Shown here: one piece after another, positions 56,301 through 64,000 of the stretch
Numbering within the stretch: the stretch's first letter is position 1
How the letters are laid out: each line of letters opens with the position of its first letter
Assembly (NCBI GenBank): GCA_047967505.1
Contig: CM106540.1
Length of the DNA: 64,000 nucleotides
Reading direction: 5' to 3' (one strand)
Origin: Dipteris shenzhenensis
Taxonomy: Eukaryota > Polypodiophyta > Polypodiopsida > Gleicheniales
Position numbers and translations under genes: made by a program
The notes under the pieces: model-generated
What the model was told of the DNA's origin: nothing
The model's input: only the letters and a program-made list of their open reading frames with translations
Databases searched by the model: none

Positions 56301-57597
56301 TTGTGCCTGTTCGCCTTGTTCATGTGGAATATTTTTAAGAGTGTCTTTAAAGAATCGATTGAAGGTTTCCTCGAAATGTGTAGGCCCTGTAAATGTTATT
56401 TGATCCAAAAAATTATTTTTGATTGGACAAAACATTAGTGGATGCAAGACCACATTGCTTGCCATTGGTTTCTTACCATCTCTCAAAGCTTCGTATATTT
56501 GCATTGCATAGGATATATCAAGGCTTCGGCTATTAGTAAAGAGAGCTACAGCTTCCACATCTTTGGCATTCACAAACCACGTCCTTTGACCCCAGATATA
56601 TCCCACATCATCATCTATAACTGCTTCATTAAGATGCAGATTAAGATTTTTGATTGATGTGAGCTCATCCTGATCATCTTCAGCCTCGGGTTCTGAGTCT
56701 TCTTCATCTTTCTCTTCTTTTAACCATTTTTCATCCACATTATCTCTCTCTATAGTGGGACGATGTATTTTTTACTGCTTGGAACCGTAGCTCTTGCAGT
56801 ACTAGCCTTTTGCATTTCACGTTGTGGTTTGCTAGCAAGAGCTTCTAGCATAACTGCAGTGGATCGACCTTGATCTTCTTCAATTTTTTTAAATTCCCAT
56901 ACACTCAAGGCTTGTGTTTCATCATCCTTAGTTACATCCACATTTCTTGCTCTAGAAGTTTGCGCTCATGTTCTACACATTTGTGACAGTGTGCCTGTTC
57001 TTCTTGTCCTTGCATCGAAGTCTGAGCTTTTTGATCTCCTTCATGTGAAGATCCTTGAATATGAGGAGCATATTGTGCATCCTGAAAGTACTCAAACATT
57101 ATCTTTGCATGCATCCTTTTTGCCACCACATTAGGAAATTGCTCCTAAGTATATGAAAGAGTCTCCAATGCACTTTGCAGCTCTGGAAACTTTGATGGTT
57201 GAGGAGGAGGCATCACAAAGGTCTTTGAGTCTCTCCTTGACACAACAATATGAATACCGCCAACTTCAGGATCTGAACTCTTTGTAAAAATATCCACAAA
57301 GGTCTCTTTTGGCTCTATCATTATGCCTACCACAAGGCTTGAAGTCATAACTTTTTTGAAGAAAGTAGCATCCCATGGATCTTCAACACCATTGAACTCC
57401 CTTTTTGACATAAGTAGAAAGAGTCTCTTTTCCTTTTGGTGAAGAAACCAAGCTCTTCTACCCATGTGATATCGAGTCCACCTACCAAAGCCATTGGGGC
57501 TATATTCCTTTCCTTTGAAATTCAAAGTGACATTAGAAACCCATTCTCTGATCTCAGAGTCATTTAGGATAGCCACCACATTAGTTGATTGCTCCAT
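53387..57597 (-). pseudogene. Gene A' 5' part: N-terminal region, methyltransferase-like domain and first Ulp1 exons
   Basis: It starts at 57597 (MEQSTNV), just after an acceptor, and is collinear with gene A. 57597-56930 is the N-terminal part; 56738-56244 is acidic, then VGYIWGQRTWFVNAKD; 56091-55717 follows. 55638-54385 is a 417-codon open segment with the methyltransferase-like pattern (AWDKPQLFFINEV near residue 152, GSPTKSG near 285, PAGWEVTLCRMG near 305, IIENKHFMAYFQ near 332). The Ulp1 exons are about 53790-53690 and 53461-53387 (EHWSVVVWDL, CWFVNSI). TAG stops near 57148, 56247, 55720 and 55680 each stand where gene A or the local frame supports Trp or Gln. CACTA-1 interrupts it after 53387; it continues at 41126. 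Confidence 0.8.
53543..53685. mobile_element. MITE copy 2, 5'-truncated
   Basis: It carries the right 140 bp of the MITE, from AAAATAGTTTTGGAAAAAAT to AGTGACCCCCCCGAG. The left part and about 30 bp of flanking gene A' sequence are missing compared with gene A (2700-2725). The insertion removed the end of a Ulp1 exon and its splice donor, another lesion of A'. Confidence 0.85.
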
Positions 57598-58446
57598 AAT
57601 CCTACAAGAAAAGATAATGAAGAATTTAGATACATACAAGTAAAGTACAATATACAACCCTTGATACAATAAATGTGGGAAATAGCCCAAAAGGCTTTAT
57701 AAGGCTTCATATGGCAATAAATGTGGGAAATAGCCTAGAAGGATTTACAAGGCTTAAATATTTGTACAAATGTAAAAAAATTAGCCAATAAAGCTTTACA
57801 GTAATATAAAATGTTATCTAGTGATAAAGCTTCAATCTTCGTGAAGACATGTAATTTGTCCATCCATTGATTTGCCCTCTAGTCATAAAGCTTCAATCTT
57901 TGTGATGACATGTAATCTGTCCATCCATTGATATCTGTGCACTGATACCCAACTGATGTAATCTACCCACTAAAAACTGTTCCATTGATATCCACTTATG
58001 TAGCCCACATGATATCCACTTATGCATCCCACTGATACTCGTTAAATAGTGAATGGTCGAGATGGTCGGGTTTATTACAAGGCGCTTCATATGACAATAA
58101 ATGTAAAAAATAGCATAGAAGGCTTTACAAGGTTTTTTATGACAATAAAGGAGCTTAAATATTTATACAAATGCAATAAAAATAACCAATAATCATCAAG
58201 CTCCAATATGTCCCATGACATGTAATCTGTCCACTGATATATGTAATCTGTCCATTGATATCTGCTCATGCAATCTGCCCACTGATAAAATTCTTGGTAA
58301 ATGGTAAAAGGTCTTATTTAATAGCATGTTATGAGTGTTAAACCACATGTGAGCGAAAGGACTGACAACGATTAGGAACTAGTTAGAAAAATTTGAGCAT
58401 GGCTTCGATTGGCAACTTGGAGAATTGTCTCTCCTCTAAGGCAATC
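57598..58446. other. Upstream region of gene A'
   Basis: It is collinear with 6210-7095, with the same AAGGCTTTACAAGG and GACATGTAATCTGTCC repeats and a few small indels. It is interrupted by the MITE at 58447. No coding frame is supported; promoter elements cannot be placed. Confidence 0.6.
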
Positions 58447-58692
58447 CTCAGGGGGGTCACTATATATAAACCCTCTATACCACGTGCGTTCAAGGCCTAT
58501 TTTTAAAATCCCTTATATGTAAAATTTTCATTAATAAAATGTACCCCTTTTCTATACAAATCTGTAAATTTTTTCCAAAACTATTTTAAATAGTCCCTTA
58601 TGTATATTTATTTCTGTAAATTTTAGAAATAAAAAATATCCTTTTGTTGAACTCACGTGATAGGGTTACATATGATGAGTGACCCCCCCGAG
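58447..58692. mobile_element. MITE copy 3 (hAT-like, 246 bp)
   Basis: Perfect 8-bp target repeats AGGCAATC (58439-58446 and 58693-58700) flank termini CTCAGGGGGGTCACT and CTCGGGGGGGTCACT. The orthologous position upstream of gene A (about 7089-7096) has a single AGGCAATC and no insert, an empty site within this window. It is inverted relative to copy 1 and lies about 850 bp upstream of the A' start. Each arm has a CACGTG. Confidence 0.95.
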
Positions 58693-58740
58693 AGGCAATC
58701 TAATCTATGCTAAACTATGCTAAACCAACCATCCAAGCGA

Positions 58741-58864
58741 AGTAGGGAGGGAAAGAAAGAGAGGGAGGGAGAGGGAGAGAGAGAGAGAGAGAAGAGAAGA
58801 GGGAGACTTAGGGAGAGAGAAAGGGTGTGGCCTTAACTTGGCACGAGGCCTTGCCAAAAGATAC
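58741..58864. other. GA-rich tract at the edge of gene A' homology
   Basis: Similarity to the region upstream of gene A stops at about 58741. A run of GAGAGA and GGGAGG repeats continues to the copia-2 LTR. No gene is seen. Confidence 0.5.
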
Positions 58865-59162
58865 TGTTGAGATATCAAGCTCTACCCCCGATATATCTCC
58901 TGGATGACTATCATTTATGTCACCGCCTATGTTAGTTGTACTCGTGGTGTAGTTAGACTACCACGTATGTTTTTGGTTTGGGTTCACATATGAACCACGT
59001 ATTCTAGGGTTTGACATATAGGGTATTTCCCTCTTCTATTGTATTGTTGTTGTGTGCAAAAGTGAAGAAAGGCTTCACCCTTCAACCTTGTGTCCTCTCT
59101 CTTTTGTGTGTTGTGAAGAAAGTTGAACTTGAGTCTCCTATCTCTCTCCCTTATTCTTTACA
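58865..59162 (+). repeat. Copia-2 5' LTR, 298 bp
   Basis: It begins TGTTGAGATATC and ends TTCTTTACA, with TG and CA termini, and abuts the primer site. The partner LTR is not in the window, so the 5' boundary rests on the TGTTGA consensus only. Confidence 0.75.
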
Positions 59163-59174
59163 TGGTATCAGAGC
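59163..59174 (+). other. Copia-2 primer binding site
   Basis: TGGTATCAGAGC follows the LTR directly and matches the initiator methionine tRNA 3' end, as in copia-1. Confidence 0.93.
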
Positions 59175-59740
59175 CTTGTTCGTGGTAAGGAGCTCAAGAA
59201 AGCAAGCCAAGTTTGTGGTGTCCTGGTAAGAGGACCAGTGTTGCTTTCCTATTTCGAGTTTGGGAGCAAATCTCTGCAGGTAGCACAGCCAGAAGTGCAG
59301 GAGTGCACTGTTTCAGATTGAGAGGCCCTTCGCGGTGTGGTGAGAGTGCAGTATATGCTGCGGGCAAGGGCGAAGCCCTTGGTGACTTTATTTTTTTGAT
59401 TTGATGCCGTTTCGGGGCCCGTTTTGAAGGCGGAAGTTCTTCGCAGGCACTCAGAAAAAGGCCCTGTTTTTCGCTGTGCGACCACTGCGCGGCTAGTCGG
59501 TGGAAAGGTGCCACAGAAATTGCATCGTATGCCTGTGTGCAGAGATATTGGGAGTTGCAGATTCATGCCTGTTGCCTGTTGATGCAAAATCATCACTAGG
59601 AAGTGACTGTGTGGTGAAATACCACTTTCGTCAGTGTTGCAGATCTGCCCCTGTGAGGCTTTTTGCAGAAGTTTTGCTATTTGCCCTTGTGAGGCATTTG
59701 CTGTGTTTACAGGTTGCTGTTGCAATTCGTGATTTGTAAA

Positions 59741-60700
59741 ATGTCTGAGAATCTGTCTACCATTGTCAGTGAGAAGCTTGACAAGAACAACTTCCAAGCA
59801 TGGAAGTTCAGGATGACAAACTTCCTTATGGGAAAGGGAGTTTGGGAGTACATCAGTGGTGAAACTGCAGAACCAGTTTTGGGTGCTGCTCCCACTCCTG
59901 CTGAATTGAAGGCCTTTAAAGAATGGCATGAAAAAGCCAGAAAATGCATGTATTGGCTGTCTGTTAGCATTTCAGATTCTATGATTGTGCATATACAGGA
60001 TGTAGAGACGCCTAAGGAGGCATGGGATACATTGGTGAAGCTATATAGCACAAATACCAAAGCACGAAAGATGCAACTAAAGCAGGAGTTGCACAATGTG
60101 CAAAGGAAAAATCTGAATATAAATGAGTATTCCTTGAAGGTAAAAGGCCTTTCAGATTCTCTTGCCTCCATTGGAGCACCTGTTGATGATGAGGACTTAC
60201 TGTCCGTGACCTTGAATGGTCTTGGGAAAGATTATGCACAGTTTCAGACATCCATTGGAGTCCGTGAAACATTTCCTGATTTTCAGGAACTTATTGATCT
60301 CTTGCTGAGTGAAGAGCAAAGGAATGGTGGTTCAGCCACCTCAACTTCTCAAGAGACTGCTTTCTACTCGAATACAGGTAGAGGCAGGGGTAGAGGAAGA
60401 GGCTGTTTTGGTGGCCGTGCAGGAAATCAGAACCAACAGCAACAATAGGAAAACCAGTCCTATGGAGGAGGACGTGGTAGTTCTAGAGGCAGGGGGAGCC
60501 AAAGAGGCCGTGGTTCATGGCAAAGGAACCAGCAAGTAAATAGCAGCACAGAATGCTATTATTGTGGAAAGCCTGGACACAAGGAGAATACATGCTATAA
60601 AAAGCAGAATGACATCAAAAGTGGGAAGTTGCAACAAAGCAACTATGCATCATCAAGTGGGCATGGTGACGACAGAAATGAGCACCTTTTTGTGATGTAG
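59741..60700 (+). pseudogene. gag: Copia-2 gag
   Basis: The start MSENLSTIVSEKLDKNNFQ is the usual copia gag opening; the UBN2 core follows (ETPKEAWDTLVKLYSTNT, LNINEYSLKVKGLSDSLAS, LNGLGKDYAQFQ). A Gly/Arg-rich stretch (GRGRGRGCFGG) and the zinc knuckle CYYCGKPGHKENTC (about 60553) complete it. A TAG at 60446-60448 lies after a Gln run and another at 60698-60700 lies before HMVNS. Both stand where Gln is natural. The leader (59175-59740) has no gene. Confidence 0.9.
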
Positions 60701-63288
60701 CATATGGTTAACTCCATGTCAGGAGATGCTGCAGCTTGCAATGATGTTTGGTATGTTGATTCAGGTGCCTCTAACGACATGACCAGTCATGGTGAGTGGT
60801 TTCATGATGTTAGAAATTTGGATAAGCTAGGTTATGTTGAAACAGGTGATGATACTGCGCACCCAATTACGTAGGTTGGTAAAGTGCCATTGGCTATGCA
60901 GGATGGCAAAACGAAGTACTTGATAGATGTACTTCATGTTCCAAAAGTCACTAAGAACCTGGTTTTAGTTGGCCAGATGGTTGAGCAAGGTTTGCAGGTT
61001 AGAGTTAATCCTGATGGATGCTTTGTTGAGGACTTGAAAAATAAGTGCCGCTTGGTTGTGAAAGGCAACAAAAATGGCAGAATGTTCACCTTGGATGTTG
61101 ATATGCCTGAGGTGAAAGATGCTATGTTTGCGCATGGGAGAGGTGTCATTGCAGATATTGAGATATGGCACAAGCGCATTGGGCATGTGAATATACAAAG
61201 GCTGAAATCTATGCAAACAAAAAACATTGTTGCAGGTTTGCCTAAATTTAGAGTTGAGGGAATGCAAAATGTATGTGAAGCATGCCAAATGGGTAAGCAG
61301 GCCAGACATGCATTTCCCAAAAATGCTAAGGTGAGCAGAAGACCTTTGGAAGTGATCCATTCAGATGTTTGGACAACCAAAGCTGCTTCTATTGGTGGAT
61401 GCCATTATTATGTGGCGTTTATTGATGACTACACTAGGAAGGTGTGGATTTATTTTATGAAGCACAAAAGTGAAGTGTTCAGCCATTTCAAGGCTTTTAA
61501 GGCCATGGTTGAAAAAGAGAAAGGTGTGCATATCAAAGTGCTAAGATCTGATGGAGGGGATCTGATGGAGGGGGAGAGTACTTTTCAGAAGAATTTTGTG
61601 AATATCTGAAAGAACAGGGAATTCAAAGGAAGTACTCATGCAGGTCTACCCCTCAGCAGAATGGGGTTGCAGAAAGGAAGAACAGGCATATTGTAGAAGT
61701 AGGACGGGTGATCCTAAATGAGAAAAACATGCCTGATTATTTTTGGGCTGAAGCAGTAGCAACTGCTGTTTATATTATGAACAGAACCCCCACTGTAGCT
61801 GTCCATGGCATGATGCCTGAAGAAATGTATACAGGCCAAAAACCAGATATTTCTCACTTGAAGGTATTTGGTTGCATAGCTTATGTTCATGTTCCTGATG
61901 AGAAGAGAACAAAGCTGGATCCAAAGGCAGAAAAATGCATCTTTATTGGATATGCTCTGCACCAAAAAGGGTATCGCTGTTATAACCCTTCCACCCGCAA
62001 AATGCAAGTGAGCAGAGATGTTGTTTTTGATGAAATGAGCAGCTGGTATGCACCAACTGTTATGGTAGGAGATGCAGATGCAGGAAATGGGAATGCTGCA
62101 ATAAATGCAGAGCAGCAATCTCAAGCCTTGAGTGGACCCAAAGAGTCCTCTACTAGTGGATCTAATGCATGGACAGGGAGACTGAGATATAGTGAATCGT
62201 CACATGGCAGCCCTGATAGTGTTGTGCAGGTATCACATAAGGGAAAAGAAAAAGTAGACCATGCTCCAGTGTTTGATGTGTCTGCTGGTAGCTCTCATGT
62301 TGATGGAGAGTCAAGCGGCTCTGAAATGAGCCTTGATGAGGAACTTGGGATTCCTTCTGTTGTTACACCTAGTGCAAGGAAAAGCAGGCATGATTTAAAG
62401 ACTCCTGCAACTGATCCAGTTGTACGGAGGTCCACTCGTATTAAGTATCCAGTTGACAGGCTGAGATATGATGGGTATACAGCACATCACTATGCTTATA
62501 TGGTCAAGGTTCTAGAGGAGCCAGAGCCCACATGTTTTGAGGATGCAACAGGGCATATGGATGAAGAGATGGCTACCTTGGATGCAAACCACACTTGGGA
62601 TTTGATGCCTTTGCCTCATGATAAGAAGGCTATTGACTGCAAGTGGGTTTACAAAGTAAAGCACAATGCTGATGGGTCTGTTAGCAGGTACAAGGCAAGA
62701 TTGGTTGCCAAAGGATTTGCACAGACATATGGAATTGACTATGAGGAAACTTTCAGCCTAGTTGCAAGGATGGCAACCGTGAGAGCAGTAATTGCTATGG
62801 CTACTGCAAAGGGATGGTCTTTGCATCAGATGGATGTGAAAAATGCCTTCTTGCATGGTGATTTGCAGGAAGAGGTTTATATGATGCAGCCAGAAGGTTA
62901 TGAGGATAATTCACACCCCGATTTTGTATGCAGGTTGCGCAAAGCCGTGTATGGCTTAAAACAGGCGTCGAGGGCATGGTCAGACAAGATAGGGCAATAT
63001 CTTGTCACTATTGGATTTCAAATTTCCAATTCAGATTTTTCACTTTGTGTGAAAAGGACAAACAGAGGGATTGTGCTTGTAGTCATCTATGTTGATGACT
63101 TGATTATTACAGGTGATAGTGATGCAGACATTAATGAAGTGAAGCTGCTGTTGAAGCAGAAATTTGAGATGAAGGATTTGGGAGAGCTGCGTTACTTCTT
63201 GGGCATTGAGGTTATTAGATCCCCGAGTGGGATATGGCTGTTGCAAAGGCAATACGGTTTGGACACGCTGTCCAAATATGGGATGACA
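60701..63288 (+). pseudogene. pol: Copia-2 pol: protease, integrase, reverse transcriptase
   Basis: The protease active site WYVDSGASNDMTS is near 60750. The pre-integrase zinc region IWHKRIGHVNIQRLKSM is near 61165, the integrase core HSDVWTTKAASIGG and FIDDYTRKVW are at 61360-61450, and STPQQNGVAERKN is at about 61645. RT runs from DCKWVYKVKHNADGS (62635) through MDVKNAFLHGDL and YGLKQASRAW to YVDDLIITG (63088). It ends at KYGM where copia-3 starts. A TAG at 60872-60874 replaces a Gln codon. A 14-bp tandem duplication at about 61547-61574 shifts the frame in the integrase. Confidence 0.92.
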
Positions 63289-63540
63289 TGACAAAATATG
63301 AAGAGGGGAGAGGAGAAGAGTGGAGATGAGGAGAGAGGGCACAGCTAGAGAGCACACCACAAATGACTAACTCTAGAATTAGTTGAAAAAATAGAATATA
63401 TACAAACCCTTTTAGGGTTAGGGTTAGGGGATCTAACCCTTTCCTTTATAGCACTCTATAAGGTTAGTGCTATGCACATATGATCACGTGATGGTGCTAT
63501 GCACACATGATCACATGATGTTGAGCGTGAACTCTCAACA
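63289..63540 (-). repeat. Copia-3 3' LTR, 252 bp
   Basis: Read on the minus strand it starts TGTTGAGAGTTCACG and ends TATTTTGTCA. It has the near-palindromic words ATGATCACGTGATG and CATGATCACATGATG, and two TTAGGG-like units. The window contains no second LTR to compare. Confidence 0.82.
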
Positions 63541-63551
63541 CCTTCCCTCAA
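63541..63551 (-). other. Copia-3 polypurine tract
   Basis: TTGAGGGAAGG on the minus strand lies directly before the LTR TG, as expected for the plus-strand DNA primer of a copia element. Confidence 0.85.
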
Positions 63552-63628
63552 GATCAACATCATGAAGTAGGCCTTCCCTCAAGATGATGATTCTGGGGAA
63601 TCGAAGAAGGACTGAGCATTACATTCCA

Positions 63629-64000
63629 TCACACCCCTTTAATGGGAATGTCCTTCCTCTGCATCAAACCAAGAGCTAGTCGGTGTTTCTCGAATAGCTC
63701 TTTACCGAGTGGTTTGGTAAAGATGTCTGCAACATTTTCTTTGCTATCACAATGCTGCAGTGTGATGTCACCAAGTAACACTGTTTCTCTGATGAAGTGC
63801 TCTCTGACATCAATGTGCTTTGTCCTGGAGTGATATACTGGATTTTTGGCCAATGCTTGAGCCAATTGATTATCACAGTATATTATTGTTGGCTTTGACT
63901 CATCAAAGTAATCTGTTTCTGACAATAGTCTTCTGAGCCATATAGCCTCAGATGCACCTGTAGTGAGTGCTCTATATTCTGCTTCAGTCGAAGACAAAGA
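63629..64000 (-). CDS. pol: Copia-3 RNase H, C-terminal end of pol
   Basis: The frame is open to the window edge and contains SSTEAEYRALTTGASEAIW, IIYCDNQLAQALAKNP, SRTKHIDVREHFIRE and NVADIFTKPLGKELF, the copia RNase H signature with its catalytic Glu and Asp residues. It ends 88 bp before the polypurine tract. There are no stops, so this element may be the youngest here. Confidence 0.93.
   Translation of the reverse strand, partial: SLSSTEAEYRALTTGASEAIWLRRLLSETDYFDESKPTIIYCDNQLAQALAKNPVYHSRTKHIDVREHFIRETVLLGDITLQHCDSKENVADIFTKPLGKELFEKHRLALGLMQRKDIPIKGV

Larger units (their letters stand above)
58865..63288 (+). mobile_element. Copia-2: Ty1/copia element, interrupted by copia-3
   Basis: It has a 5' LTR, a primer site, and gag-protease-integrase-RT in the copia order (integrase before RT). 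It stops inside the RT at 63288, exactly where the copia-3 LTR begins. RNase H and the 3' LTR are therefore displaced beyond the window. Three TAG stops and one 14-bp duplication break the polyprotein. Confidence 0.92.
63289..64000 (-). mobile_element. Copia-3: 3' end of a copia element inserted in copia-2
   Basis: Minus-strand order from the window edge is RNase H, stop, polypurine tract, 3' LTR, and then copia-2 RT. The rest lies beyond 64000, so the 5-bp target duplication (left copy would be TGACA, 63284-63288) cannot be checked. Confidence 0.88.

Noticed and set aside
63414-63430. Telomere-like TTAGGGTTAGGG units
   Set aside because: There are only two units and they lie inside the copia-3 LTR; no array is present.

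Overview
This window looks like nuclear DNA of a land plant and consists almost entirely of transposable elements, their debris and repeats. The evidence is GT-AG introns, CACTA (En/Spm) elements with TNP2/TNPA genes, Ty1/copia elements with an initiator-Met tRNA primer site, Ty3/gypsy elements and a hAT-like MITE. I see no convincing single-copy host gene, rRNA, tRNA gene or CRISPR array. A DUF7869-type gene, a family I know mainly from mosses, ferns and oomycetes rather than flowering plants, points to a large-genome seed-free plant such as a fern. That is inference only.

Layout. 1-515 is a gypsy pol fragment. 1087-7218 holds an old and a younger copy of an unusual multi-exon gene (called gene A here) that ends in a Ulp1-type (C48) protease domain and contains a segment resembling a degenerate permuted DNA methyltransferase. 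7219-10502 is one end of a CACTA element (CACTA-3), cut off by a trimeric satellite array (10503-14594 and 19541-21115). Gypsy-1 lies inside that array. 21257-24340 holds an unknown ORF and a broken DUF7869 gene with an inverted fragment of a second copy. 25418-29400 is gypsy-2, which has an RNase H ORF upstream of gag. 31043-31897 is an unidentified 284-aa ORF. A copia fragment follows (31911-33160), interrupted by a second, damaged CACTA element (33160-38780).

39302-39758 is a small two-exon gene of unknown function. 40437-41126 and 53387-57597 are the two halves of a second copy of gene A (A'), split in its Ulp1 exon by a complete 12,257-bp CACTA element (CACTA-1, 41130-53386) with a CCT target duplication. 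CACTA-1 carries divergent TNP2 and TNPA genes, both broken by stops, and a 4-kb hexamer-word minisatellite in the probable 5'-UTR intron of TNPA. The same 18-bp palindrome occurs at both of its ends and in the promoter shared by the two genes. 58447-58692 is an intact MITE whose empty site is preserved in the first copy of gene A. 58865-63288 is a copia element, interrupted by another copia element in the opposite orientation (63289-64000).

Relations. Every transposase and polymerase gene here carries lesions, so nothing is clearly autonomous now. Many premature stops sit where a paralogue in the window, or the family, has CAG, CAA, CGA or TGG. That is the mark of cytosine deamination in methylated transposon DNA. 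The repeated gene A, with a protease-like and a methyltransferase-like part, is the most unusual coding content.
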